From positions 4,989,254 through 5,053,253 of the forward strand of contig JAEVLN010000001.1 in assembly GCA_018350325.1 (NCBI GenBank): a stretch of 64,000 nt of DNA, in the 5' to 3' direction. The position numbers and the translations under genes are program-made. Positions 36,052 through 47,937 of the stretch are shown piece after piece; position 1 is the stretch's first letter, and every line of letters begins with the position of its first letter. The DNA is from Globodera rostochiensis (Eukaryota > Nematoda > Chromadorea > Rhabditida > Heteroderidae). The notes below the pieces were generated by a model. The model was not told the DNA's origin. It did not search any database and saw only the letters and a list, made by a program, of their open reading frames with translations.

Positions 36052-38739
36052 CTAACTCGACGAATTTCTTTTCGCGCTCTTTTCGCGTAATAATCTTCGC
36101 AAAATTTTTCCCGACGCACTCTTCGGAATTTCGTCAACGAATTCCACCGTGCTCAACTGTTTGTATGAGGCGACTTTTTCTGTAAATGGTTAGTTTGAGT
36201 ACACTCCACTACCCGTGTCCGTACCCCCGACAAATTGTTTCAGTTCAGTCTCAGTCAGTTTCTCAACCGCCTTCACCACAAACGCCTTTGGCACTTCTCC
36301 TGCCAGTTCATCCAACACTCCCACAACGGCACAATCTTTGACGCCCGCGTGGGAGAGAAGCAAATCTTCGAGCTCAGCTGGAGCGACCTTAAAAATCGTA
36401 AAAGAGTTACACGAAAAATGCAATGTTAATGTAATTCTCACCTGAAATCCCTTCACTTTTATGAGCTCCTTGAGCCGATCAACAACGTACGTGCAGCCAT
36501 TCTCGTCGAAGAACCCAATATCACCTTGCAATTAAGATGGCGTCAAAATTGGGAAATAAGCCGATTCCATTCTCTCTGACCTGTTTTAAGCCACCCGTCC
36601 TTATCAATGATTTCAGCAGTCGCTTCATCTCGGTTCAAGTAACCAAGCTGACAAAAATTTAATAACAAAATTGAAGTTAGCAAACTCAAACCATGGTGGT
36701 TGAGCTTCGCGTGCAAATTTCCCCCTTTTGCCCAACTCCCAAGGGCCTTCTGCTTTCGATGTCAACAACCTTCGGAAATTCGGACATTCAATGTCTAATT
36801 TTGGTGGCAGACTTTCATCTCAAAGTTTGAAATCAGATGACCAACAGCTTTTGGGTCGTCCGGCCCGAACACGGACAGATGGGAACACACCGTCTGCTCG
36901 GTCATTCCGTACCCTTGGCAAATTTGCTTCACCGACGGAATCTTCTTCTTCACTTTGTCCAACAGATCAGTCCCCACCGGTGCAGCACCAGTCATAATCA
37001 GCTGAAGTGAAGAGAGGTCGTAACGAGAAACGGCGGGTGCCTTGGCAAGAAGGACCAAAATGGGCGGCACCAAAAATGCGACTTTAATCTGAAATGGCCA
37101 AATAAGAAAAAGCAATGCTTTCAAAGTGCCACTGAAATGAACTTTGTAATTCTGAATGGTTCTGCAGAACATGTCCAAATCAAAGCGCCCGAAAGTGACT
37201 CCCGAGCCGCCACGCAGAAGCGAGTTGACGCCAAGAACGAAACCGTAAACTGGAAGCAAAATTCGAGAAGTTTAAATTCGATTTGAAATGTCAACATTAG
37301 GGGGTGCTCTTTTTATACGGAACGGAATCCGCCCCATCCCTGGCATGAACCGCGGAATAAAAATCGAATAAATTTGACCTCTGCCTTTTTTTGCTCGATT
37401 TTAAATTTGAGAAGGGCAATTTAACCAATTTCATAAATAGACTTTAAAAATGAGAAACCGTGGTAAAAGGGCAAGTGAAGCATAATATGTTCCTTCTTCC
37501 AGTCCCAATCGGGCTCCATTTTCTTCAGCACTTGATTTTCCAAATGACTGTAAAAATTTCATTAAATGACCAGAAGTTGCCCAATGAATTTGCCTGCTGA
37601 AAATGCGAGACATTGTGCCGACATTTCGATGAGTTAGCATTACTCCTTTCGGAAGACCGGTCGTTCCGCTTCAATTGAAACCAAAAAAATAACGGCCTTT
37701 GTGTTTAACGAAATAATTTTAGCTCTGACCTCGAAAAAGGCATAAACATCACATCTTTCTCAACTTCAATCTTTGGCAATGGACGCGAAAAATCGACGGG
37801 CGCTGCTGAATCGATGGCATCCGACCATTGGACAACGCTTTCGGTTGACAAATTTGGCATGGATTTTGCGGGAAATTGCCCAATGGAGATGAGGACGATA
37901 TGCTGAAAGTGGGCATTCATTCATTAGTCAATTCTTATTAATTGATTTAAAAAAACCTTTAAATGTGGACAGTGTGGTCTGGTTGTCAGAACTTTGTCAA
38001 GAAGAGAGTCGACACAAAAAACGACTTTACATTTAGTCTCATTGAAAGTACGCACCAATTCGGCTATAAATTCAGAATTAAGTTTTTCGTTGCTAATGTT
38101 AAAATTATTTAAAGCAAAAAGTTTTGGATTAATTCCAGAGATTTTGATGCTTTGACTTATTGCAATCGCTTACCTTCACTAAGAAGCGCATTGACCGGGG
38201 AAATGCACCCTTTTTGCATCGAAGCACCCAAAAATACGGCAAAAAAATGCCAACAATTCGGAAGTACAACACACGCAACATCTCCGGAAGTGAAGCCAAT
38301 GGAATGGAGAAAGAGAGCGGTGGAATGGACTTTGGACAAGAAATGGCCAAAGGTTATTTTGTTGGACGGACTGTCGGCATCAATCTGCAAAATTTGTAGA
38401 AATTATATTATTTATGAAACCAAAAAATAATTTGGCTGATTTGTGAAAATAATCCGTAGAATCACTCACAAATAAGGCTCGTTCTGGCTGTTCCACGGAA
38501 AATTGTCGAATTCCATCCAGGAGAGTTTTAGTAAATGATTCGGATTGAATTGGCAATGATGGAAACTCGGATTGTATGATGCCATTCTCGTCGGGTAAAA
38601 TTTTATTTTTGTTGTAGTCACGATTGCAATGTTCTTGTGAAGAAACGTGACTCGACCCCCACTGCCTTTGGAAGCCAAAAGAAAATAAATTCCTTTTGTT
38701 ATTAAAACAAGAGCTGGTAATATGAGCCCTATTGAGCAT
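36052..38739 (-). CDS. 4-coumarate:CoA-ligase-like acyl-CoA synthetase (ANL superfamily)
   Basis: Activates a carboxylic (probably fatty) acid to its CoA thioester through an adenylate. The first exon (from 38739) is basic and lacks acids early on ([20 protein letters not shown]), consistent with organelle targeting. The AMP-binding motif is [20 protein letters not shown]. Downstream are [20 protein letters not shown], the [17 protein letters not shown] segment, [31 protein letters not shown] and [20 protein letters not shown]. The end, [20 protein letters not shown], contains the conserved catalytic Lys region. The protein ends NSSS, with no peroxisomal C-terminal signal. The donor after FVG is canonical and restores EKVASYKQL. 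It matches the Acs/4CL-like group of C. elegans; the substrate is not predictable. Confidence 0.9.
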
Positions 38740-39028
38740 TTCTAAATCTCGTTTTTAAGTCAGGGTTCCGGTCTCGAAATTTCTAAAAGCATCAAATCGT
38801 CTTTTTGTTAAAAGTCCATGATCTGCACTACTCGACTTATCAACAAAAAGTTATTGAAATGGTTAAGAAAGGTGCCGGGGGGTACTTCGCCGTTAAGTAT
38901 CAACTGATATGGTTGGTATCTCTAATACGAATTATTTTATTGCCAATCGAATACAATTCCATTTTACTTTTATTTAATTAGAGAATAATTGATCAATAAC
39001 AATATTTTTACACAAAAAATTGCTGTTG

Positions 39029-40627
39029 ATGTCCATCTCAATGCGATTGGTCCATGTCCTTTTTGCTACAGCAATAATTCTTCACCAAAATCCTTCCTTT
39101 GCAGTGTCCGGAACCGCAGGCGTCCGCTCTCCCAAATTGTTTCGAGTAAATTTGGACGTTCCTCCAAAGGATCGATGGCTTCCGGTGTTGGAAGCGTTCA
39201 GAGAGAATGATGTGATTCCACGACTGATGCACGCAGTTAGGTAAGACAACAGAGAGAAGCCATCTACCCTTCGATGGCATTTTCAGGTTCCACCTTCCTG
39301 AAAAAGTGCGTACTCCGCTCTGTTTGATTTTTGAAAAATTAGTGCGTTTTCTTCCACAAGAATATGCCGAAGAAATTAAAGGTTTCACCCTAACAGATAA
39401 AGCGATCAGTTGATAGAGTTCAGGGATGGCTGCGCATCTGCAAGGACAGGTCCAGCTTGGTGAACTGGTTCTTCTGAATGTTTTCTACGACCTCTTCGAC
39501 TTTGCCTTAACTGTGGGTCTCGACCAGTCCAATTCGTCACTTCCCTCACTCGGTTGCACTTCCATCCTTACGGCAAACAGGGATGGACAAATTCTACATG
39601 GTCGGAATCTGGACTATGGGTGGACTCAGATCCTCAAGGACGCCACCATTGTGGTGGACTATGTCAGGAACGGAAAAGTGCAATACACTGGCGTCCAATT
39701 CGTACTCTACAGCGGACTGTTGACCGGCCAGCGTCCGCATGCCTTCACTCTGTCGCTCAATGCCCGATGTAACTTTTTAAAGATTGCCCTGGGGCTAGTA
39801 GAAAATGTCCACGACAAAATGATGACGCCCCCCCCCCAAATCGAAATTATAGGCCCCTATTCTCTTCAGATTCCGGGGGACCCTGGGACAATCTTCTGAT
39901 GGGACTGCTCACTCGCTTCCGCCACCCTATCGCTTTTGAGCTGCGCAAAGTGCTGGATGCCGCAGAGAGTTACCAGGAGGCAGTGGATCGGTTGAGTCAC
40001 GTCACTGTTATGGCACCGTCTTATATAATCGTTGGTGGACAGCGAGGGGATGGCGCAATTATTACGAGGTGGCGGCGGGAAACGGTCAGAAAAACGATTG
40101 TGGCGAGTTCAGAGACCGATTTGGGACGGCCGACGTTTCCTTCTTGGACTATTTGCATCATCGGTGGTTTCTCGTGGAGACGAACAGCGACCCGTGGGAG
40201 GACAAAAAGGATAAGAGAAAGTTTGTTGTCGGGCTCCGGAATCCGGATGGACGCATTTCCTTCCGTTGTTTTACCTTAAAAAGAATTTTGGTCCATCCCG
40301 GGGGTTGGTGGATTTGCCGTTGGCACAATGATGGATGCCGCCCGTTCCTTGCAGAAAAATGGCAGTCCAATGCCTGAGACGCGTCGGGCAGAGTCACATG
40401 TCGGCGGATGCTTTGTTCTCGCGGGTGCTTTCCATTCCACCGGTTCTAAACGGGTCTGCCCTTCCAAGGCAATCGCAATTTGTAGCGCCGGGTTCCTTCC
40501 TTTTAGGGAGACGATCTTCACAACGGTTATGTCGGCACAACAGCCCGAGTTGATCTACAACTTCACTCACATTTGGCCAGAACATTTAATATGGTGGGAC
40601 GCACTTCCTAAAGACATTCTAATTTAA
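39029..40627 (+). CDS. Acid ceramidase / N-acylethanolamine acid amidase family enzyme
   Basis: Predicted lysosomal or secreted amidase cleaving ceramides or N-acylethanolamines. The signal peptide starts MSISMRLVHVLFATAIILHQ (39029; 39041 is an alternative ATG). Exon 1 ends 39240, and the next exon carries HLPEKVRTPLCLIFEKLVRF and EYAEEIKG. The catalytic N-terminal nucleophile is the Cys of GCTSILTANRDGQILHGRNL, where the precursor is normally self-cleaved before Cys. Further conserved parts are YTGVQFVLYSGLLTGQRPHA, SGGPWDNLLMG, MAPSYIIVGGQRGDGAIITR and RWFLVETNSDPW. The last exon carries MSAQQPELIYNFTHIWPEHL. Catalytic Cys and the RNLD region are intact. Ceramidase versus NAAA cannot be resolved by eye. 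Same strand as the three-finger gene 347 nt downstream. Confidence 0.9.
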
Positions 40628-40973
40628 TTTGTCTTGAACCCAGTTTCTTTAAATCAGTTTCTGATCAGATTTTAAATCGGTTCAGAAAAAGTCCACGGAC
40701 GGCTCGCAAGATTTGTGGTACATATGTAATGGTGTTTTATGGTAATTTCAGCCTTTAAAGTTGAAATTCTCCGAAATTTGTTTGTCATAAATGGGAGGAG
40801 GTTCGAATGACTCATTCAATGTCCCATATAAATAATGAATTTATGGGAGCGGGCGGAAGGGTGTCGAGAGGGAAGAAGTGTTCGATCAATTCTTCCGCCT
40901 TTTGATTTCTTCGTCTGTTCTTTCGTTGTGCCTCTCCGATTTGTTTGTCGACTTTCTGCTGACTTCTCGTGAA

Positions 40974-41546
40974 ATGATCTTCCGAGGCATCACTTCCCGA
41001 TCATCTGTCCTCATCTGCGCGATCATTTCCTCCTTGCCCTTCCCCGCTAATTCGTTTTCCTTATTTGGCGGAAATTCGACGGAGCGCCCTTTGATGTAGC
41101 ATATTTTCATAATCATCCGTTTCCGCCAATTCCTCATCGATTCCATCCGTTGGAGGTGCTACCGGGGCATCAAATACTTCGTTGGCCAAGAAGAGATTGA
41201 CGACAATGTTCGCTGTGAGCTGAACTTGTTGGAGAAGGCCATGCCAGGCATGGAAAAGTACTGCTACAAGTTTGTCAGTCACACCGGGATAACAGATTTC
41301 GTCAAGCGCGGCTGTTCCGTCGTGATTTGCTCGGTGAGAGACCAAAAATTATACTCAAAAAATCCTAAAAAGGGCCTCCGCAACGTTTGTGCCAAACTGG
41401 AGTTCGAAGGCGTCCGGGGGGAGATGTGCTGCTGCTCCGAGTCCAGCTACTGCAACTCGTCCGGCAGAACGATGCTTCGCCGTTCTTTCGTCGCTCTGTC
41501 ACTTTTTGTTTGCTTTGTCCCCATTATTTTTTTGCTGGCCCTTTGA
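40974..41546 (+). CDS. Ly6/uPAR-like three-finger protein, probably membrane-anchored
   Basis: The signal peptide begins MIFRGITSRSSVLICAIISS. The first intron has donor GTAGCATA and joins ERPLM to CYRGIKYFVG in phase 2; a second intron after VVICS joins GLRNVCAKLE. The mature domain has the three-finger spacing of cysteines, ending MCCCSESSYCNSSG, the CCC-(x)4-5-CN signature of nematode Ly6-type proteins. A C-terminal hydrophobic stretch (VALSLFVCFVPIIFLLAL) right at the end suggests a GPI-addition signal with an SSG cleavage region. Relatives include receptor modulators and channel chaperones; the partner is unknown. Confidence 0.78.
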
Positions 41547-44409
41547 CTACTCTTATAAATGTGCCATCGATTAAAGAAAAGGTGTCATTAGAAAACAAAG
41601 AGATGGGGGGAAGTCCGTTCGGTTTTAGAAGCTTTTTTGAATTTACGGATATTAATTTAAAAATTTAGCTTGCCATTAGAGAATTGTTAGCGGGCTGAAT
41701 TAACTTTCTCCCGCAATTTGTCCGATTGTTTTTGTTTGCATAATTATTTATTTTTGTATTATTTTCTATATTTATCGCCGACCCCCTCCCCCCGCCTTCC
41801 CCCCCCCCCATACTCAGTGAGTTTGAGTGTGCCCTTTTCGTCCACTCTTTGCCGCCCCCGCTTTGTACACTGAGAATTCTCTCAACCACTGACACAACAC
41901 TCGCTCTCAAGCACCGGTATCTTCGGGCGGGCACGCTAAAGTGATCGAAGAGATGGGTGGATCCGCGCACCCGCTTTTCCTCCCCTTCGGATGTCATTGA
42001 AATTGAAAAGTCAAAAGCTTTCCCCCCCGCCCCATCATCCCATTCATTTGTGTGCCAGTCCTCCAACCAACATTTCGCATTCTCTCACATCATCGTCCCA
42101 TCCCAACCAACCGTGCTTCATTCCCCCCCCCCCTCCCCCGGTGCCCTTCCGATGTTGACCCGCCTCGTCCGCCGGCAATGGACGACGGCGGTTCAAATTT
42201 CAACTCATCCTCCACACGAGCCTCCTAGAATGTTACGGCTCTCTCCAGTGTTCGTCCCCCCCCCCTCTTCATACTTCACATCCCGGATGTCTTTTTTCTC
42301 GTTGCCCCCTCCACCCCCCCCCCCACTTTCATTTCCATGTGGCGTTTAATACCAGTCCCTCCCCCATTTTATTTTTTATCTGATGCAAAATGAGTTGTTG
42401 CAAGAGACCCCCCTCACAGTGCACATTCAATTAACCCATTGGTCCCTCCACCAATTGCCCCCCCCCTCCCCCTTCCCCCCGGCCCACTCGGCGCCATCAT
42501 CCCCGCCCATTGGTGGCTTTTGTGGCCCAACTTTACGACGCCATCGCTGCATTCGTTCATTGGCGTCCGTCCCCACCCGGTTTAATTTCCGTGCCATTTG
42601 GATGCTCGAGCTGATCGATTCTAAATTTCAAAGCTCTAAGCACTGGCCACTACCTTTCCCAACTGCAGGCCACCCAACTCATTCCCATTCCCATCTCTTT
42701 TTTTTGTTCAAATTTCAAAGATAAAAACCCAATCGCTTTCGGCGAAGCCCACCCCTCACATTCTTCTAATCTGTCGTCTTCTCCAAGTTTCGCCGCTCAT
42801 CCATCAACCCTTTGGGGGATGGATGGGATGTTGTTTGTTGGGGTAAGGGGAAGGGGGGGGGGGGTAAGGGGAAGGGGGGGGGGTAAAGGGAAGGCAAGGG
42901 GTAAGGGGGGGGAGGAGGGGGGAGGGGGGGGGGGGGTAAGGGGGGGGGGGGGAGGGGAGGGAGGGGCGGGGGGGGGGATCCGACCGATTGTCTGCTGGGC
43001 GGGCCGTCAATGAATGGTCGAAAAGTGAAAGTGCCGGATGGAAATGGAAGGGGGCGGCTGTCTTTACCTCCGATTCATTCTTTTCTCGCCATTCGCTTAA
43101 GTTGTTGCCCCCCTCCCCTCGTGAACAATCAACCAAATTGCCCTGAGGAACCAATTGTCGGCCCACCAAATGCCCTCGGAGTCTCACCGGTGTGCGTTAG
43201 AAAGGGAACTTAAGGAAAAAGGGGGCAAAATTAAAGACCTCCTCCAAAACGTTGCAAAATGCCCAACTTTTAATTTACGCAAGGTGTAATTTTGGCAGCC
43301 CAACAAAAGAAAACATTTTCTTTCTTTTTTTATTAAAAGAATTAATATTTAATCTGTGCTATAATTATAATGAATGTTTTTATTCCGTTATAATTGGCCA
43401 CACTTGCGGTTGTTAAAGCTAAACATTGAATAACTCTTCCAAAGCCTCCCAATTTTAATGGAATTGGCGTCGGTTTGTTGCCTCGGTCCAGTGCTGTGTT
43501 TAATTGAATTGGCCATTTGCTCGTCCCCTTAATTTCTTCACAAAATTCATTTGGCCATCGATGGCGGCACTGAACACATTCATTCATCGAGTGATTGGCC
43601 CGACATGAAAGCCTCTTTACGTCCCCTCCCATTCGATCCCATCGTGTCCCCCCCCCCTCTCTATAAAGCATTGCTTTTCAATGCTTCGTTTTTTGTCTGT
43701 TTGTGCCTTGGCCTTCCCTCCCCCCCCCTCCCTCAATTTTGCCCCCAACTTTTGGTCAATTTGATTGTCCATTGGGCACGTCGATCCCCCGGCCCCCCTC
43801 CGGCAGAGTCTTTCATTTTCTATTCTATTCTTTCTTTTATAGGCTGAACAACTTATGCTGGACGACAAAAAGAATGTGTGTGCCAATTTCATTTTTCCGA
43901 TATGTTTTACCGCTTTCCGCCTCTTCACTCAAAGTGCCCTTACTCCTTCCTTTCCCCTTCCCCGGAGAGATGCTTTTTCGAGCAATGATGATGGAGGCGG
44001 GGGGGGGGGGGGGATTCGGGAAGAGGAGCAGGGGGATGTATGGGCACGGGAAGAGAGGGAAAAGGTTGAATTTGTCGGGGGGGGGGGGAATTTGCCCGGG
44101 GGGGGGGGGCGTCCCAACTTCACAAATTCCGCCGCCGCCGCCGTTGGCTGTCCTCCCCTGGACAAATGCCTCAATTAGAGCCCGCTCATTTCCAGCTCAC
44201 TTTCTCCAATTCATTGCCAAGTGATTTGTGTTGCGCTTTTTGGTTGAGGAGACCGGCGGCCATCCATTGGCTAATTTCCTTTTTTTCCTTCGAATTCCGT
44301 TACATTCTCACGAGAACAAACAGCAAAAGCATGCCTTAAGCAATTGTGCAAATTCTTCTTTAGCTATTTTCCAAATTTTAAGCTCTGAACAAAATCATTT
44401 CGCCAGATA
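41547..44409. other. Gene-poor spacer with G/C tracts
   Basis: Nearly 2.9 kb. A G-rich block (about 42840-42977) is built of GGGGTAAGGGG units and G-runs up to 14. C-runs occur at about 42125 and 42460, G-runs at about 44000 and 44090. Open frames are low-complexity Pro/Gly. No gene recognised; the end should contain the GPCR promoter. Confidence 0.55.
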
Positions 44410-47343
44410 ATGGACAATGGAACAAACGTCCAAACCGTGAAAAGAGAATGCATCGAAGTGGCAGAAGCAATTCGAGCCCAAGGGATCAATGATCTGGCTA
44501 GGTAATCGATTGATTAGAAGTGTCATGGCCGGCTAAGATATGATGGTGATTGGGCATTCAGTTGGCCCTCCTTCCAAAGCGGCTTCACCATCGTTTACGG
44601 ATGTCTGTTTTTGCTCGGTCTTCTCGGTAATGGCTCCGTTCTGCTCGCTTTTGCCCAGAACAAAAGGTTCGACCTTTTTGTCGTGTTCAATGCTAACTCT
44701 CCAAACCGTTCAGACTTCGATCCGCGCGCAATCTTTTCTTGCTCAACCTAATCCTAACCGACATTTTGCTGTGTCTCACCGCAGTGCCGGTCACGCCCTG
44801 GTCGATTCATTCACCCCCGCCCCCGCAACTCTTGACCATTCAACCCCTTAAGGTATGCCTTAACCAAGGATTGGAGTTTCGGTTCTCTTATGTGCCGAGT
44901 CGTGCCGCTCTCCAACTCTTGCGCAGTGTTTGTGACCAGGTTGGCTTTTGCCAGGCGTCCCATGGCCAATCAAATTCTCTGTTTTAGTTGGAGTTTGACA
45001 GCCATTGCCGTCGACAAGTTCATGCACATCATCGACCTTACCCGGCAACATTTAGCGCAATTTCTCTTCACATCAACCTCTCTTTTACAGGGAGCAGTTC
45101 TCTCTGCGCACGGCCGGCTTCGTGACCTTCATCATCTGGACGCTCTCCTCCCTGCTCAACATTCCCTACCTTCTCTCGTACGAGCTTGTCAACGGGTTCG
45201 TCTTAGTCAGTGCCCTCAACATAATGACAATGAATGGCACATTCCTCTTCATTAAGTGATTACTACGTGCCGAAGAATTCCACTCCGTTTTGCGGACAGT
45301 TCTGTGAGAATATTCGTACATATAAGGAAATGCAATGAAATCTGCTGCTAAAAAGGTGACGAACTGAATTGGTCCGGAGACACTCAACGGAGGCTTTATG
45401 GCACCGGAGTGATGCTTTTCCAAGTGGGCTTCCCCCCCCCCCCCCAACTTTGCCGAAAGTTTCAAACAATCAATCGCAGTTTGTTGTTCCGACCGGCATC
45501 ATCACTTATTGTTATTGGCGAATTCTGCGGAAAGTGCACAAAGACATGATCGGTGAGGCCAAAGAAAGGCACTGATAGTGAGGAGGGAGGGAGGGAGGGA
45601 GGGAGGGAGGGAGGGAGGGGGGAGGGAGGGAGAGGGAGGGAGGGAGGGAGGGAGGGAGGGGGGGGGGGGGGGGGGGGGGGGGTAGTTGAGTCGGATAGAA
45701 GCAAAGTGCCGTGCCGTAAAAGAAGACTTGTTATTTGTATGTTTTCTGATTAAATGATTGCCCATTTTAGTGCAAAATGTCCAATTCTCAAAGTCTCTGT
45801 CCAACTCACAACGAACGGACGCATTAAACAGGAAAAAGCGGGTCAACTACATCCTCATTGGCATGGTGATCGCATTCATCGGGTGCAATACGCCGATCAC
45901 GGCCGTTAATTTGGTCAAGGACTTTAGTGAGTTAATTGGCATTTATTGTGTCCGTCATATTGGCATTCTTTGCTCTAATTCATTCTGTTGAATTTCTGTC
46001 ATTTTAGAGCAAGAGCCAAGCTGGCTGAAGAAGCAGGTCCATCCACTAAAGCTCCTTCGATTTCGTCCATTTTTAGCCCTATCTGTGGCCGTTGGTGGCC
46101 CATGTGATCGCAATGTCCACCATTGTCTTCAACCCCTTCTTGTTCTTTTGGCTAACCGCCAAGGACAAAGGTCAGAAGGGTAATCTAACCGGAATAGCCA
46201 CGACAACGAGCGAAATAATCACGTCGTTGATGTCCCGGATGCACAGTTTGAGGAGCACCGGAGGCAATGAAGAAGCAAGGTGGGAGTGGGGGGGGCGTTT
46301 GATTGGTTTGATTCCAATTGATTGGTTTGATTCCAATTGATTGGTTTGATTCCAATTGATTGGTTTGATCCAATTGATTGGTTTGATTCCAATTGATTGG
46401 TTTGATCCAATTGATTGGTTTGATTCCAATTGATTGGTTTGATTCCAATTGATTGGTTTGATCCAATTGATTGGTTTGATTCCAATTGATTGGTTTGATT
46501 CCAATTGATTGGTTTGATTCCAATTGATTGGTTTGATCCAATTGATTGGTTTGATTCCAATTGATTGGTTTGATTCCAATTGATTGGTTTGATCCAATTG
46601 ATTTTGATTGGTTTGATTCCAATTGATTGGTTTGATTCCAATTGATTGGTTTGATCCAATTGATTGGTTTGATTCCAATTGATTGGTTTGATCCAATTGA
46701 TTGGTTTGATTCCAATTGATTGGTTTGATCCAATTGATTGGTTTGATTCCAATTGATTGGTTTGATTCCAATTGATTGGTTTGATCCAATTGATTGGTTT
46801 GATTCCAATTGATTGGTTTGATCCAATTGATTGGTTTGATTCCAATTGATTGGTTTGATCCAATTGATTGGTTTGATTCCAATTGATTCGTTTGATTCCA
46901 ATTGATTGGTTTGATCCAATTGATTGGTTTGATTCCAATTGATTGGTTTGATCCAATTGATTGGTTTGATTCCAATTGATTCGTTTGATTCCAATCATCC
47001 AGAGGGGTACAACAAGCATAAAACCCCATTTATATTGGCGCTTTCCAATGCGGTCATTGTCCCTTTCTTCTTTAGGCTTAAGCGAATGAACAAAAGAGCA
47101 CTTCAATTGCAACGCTGTGAATCTGCCGGAAGCCGTCGTACGGCTAACGGCACTTCCATTCGTCTCGGCCAACTTTCGTCGGCACTTCCACTCTCGCAGC
47201 CGCTGCTGCTTCGCGAAAATGGCCATACGGCGACAGTCCATTCGAGAACGGACTCTTCAAGAAATTCACCGAGCGGAATGGCCGAGGGACGAAGATCGCC
47301 CCTGGCAAAAGCGTATTCCCTCAGGGCGAACTCCGTCCTTTAG
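44410..47343 (+). CDS. Neuropeptide GPCR, NPR-like rhodopsin family
   Basis: Seven-transmembrane neuropeptide receptor. A short ectodomain precedes TM1 (GLLGNGSVLLAF). TM2 is LFLLNLILTDILLCLTAVPV, then WSFGSLMCRVVPLSNSCAVF with the TM3 Cys. The DRY position reads DKF (TAIAVDKFMHIIDLT), as in some nematode NPR receptors. TM4 is FIIWTLSSLLNIPYLLSYEL. An extracellular loop holds CGQFCDELNWSGD. TM5 is VVPTGIITYCYWRILRKVH, TM6 ILIGMVIAFIGCNTPITAVN, and TM7 ends FNPFLFFWL (an NPxxF/Y variant). The cytoplasmic tail is Ser/Arg-rich and ends SLRANSVL. One intron (45045-45090) has a GC donor. The intron splitting the tail (46282-47075) contains a 700-bp minisatellite. The ligand is unknown. Confidence 0.9.
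45045..45090 (+). other. GC-AG intron in the GPCR gene
   Basis: Exon ...GACCTTACCCG, intron GCAACATTTAGC...CTTTTACAG, no GT inside. It joins DLTR to EQFSLRTAGF in frame across the second intracellular loop. Confidence 0.88.
45583..45682. repeat. (GGGA)n plus a long G-run in a GPCR intron
   Basis: Fourteen or more GGGA-type units followed by about 24 consecutive G. Strong G-quadruplex potential. Confidence 0.95.
46295..46997. repeat. 18/19-nt minisatellite in a GPCR intron, about 38 copies
   Basis: Tandem TTGATTGGTTTGATTCCAA (19 nt) interspersed with an 18-nt variant lacking one T. One unit carries an extra TTTTGATTGG block (about 46600) and two carry TTCG for TTGG. Long minus-strand frames rich in I-K-P-I-N-W are artefacts. 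The array lies wholly between donor 46282 and acceptor 47075. Confidence 0.95.
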
Positions 47344-47937
47344 CATTTCCCCGGGGTCAACGATCACCTTGCTCAATTTGTTTGTTATTGGCTGAACAGG
47401 GACTTCAATTGGCCGATTATGATTTCAATTGTAGACCAAAAAATTGTTTACGGTTTCTCATTCTATCGGCTCCTTAAAATGCAAAAGTTGTAAATCCAAA
47501 AATGACAAATCAAATCATATCCAGACAGTCCTTGGTTCGATTGGAGTTGTGCAGTCCTCTAATACTTGTAATATTTGTATTGTTTTGAACGAAATGTGCA
47601 ATAAATAATGAATTTAAGGCAAAAACTTAAACATTTAAATGTCTATATCTAAACTCGCCGCGTCTAAATGCAAAGGAACACGACAGATCATTTATAGTGA
47701 CAATGAGGCGAGTGCGATCAAATTAAGTAGAAAGAAAGTGAGCGATCATTCAAAGAATTGGGGGGGGGGGGGAATAATGGCAAATGAATGAATGTGGGGG
47801 ACTTTCGGCGGTTGCTCAAAAAAGGCAAAACAAACAAAAATAGAATAAAAAGCAGACAGAGACGGCCACCCTCTGACTGATCTATTCCCTCTGCGGCGGT
47901 AAAAGTGATCGGAATCGGTGGAAATCAAAGCCAAAGC
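47344..47937. other. Convergent spacer between the GPCR and ASPP genes
   Basis: AT-rich 3' flanks with a G-run at about 47761. No exon recognised. Confidence 0.5.

Noticed and set aside
46172..47241. Long minus-strand open frames (up to 340 aa) of I-K-P-I-N-W-N-Q-T repeats
   Set aside because: Translation of the 18/19-nt minisatellite, open in all minus-strand frames and lying in a GPCR intron between well-placed splice sites.
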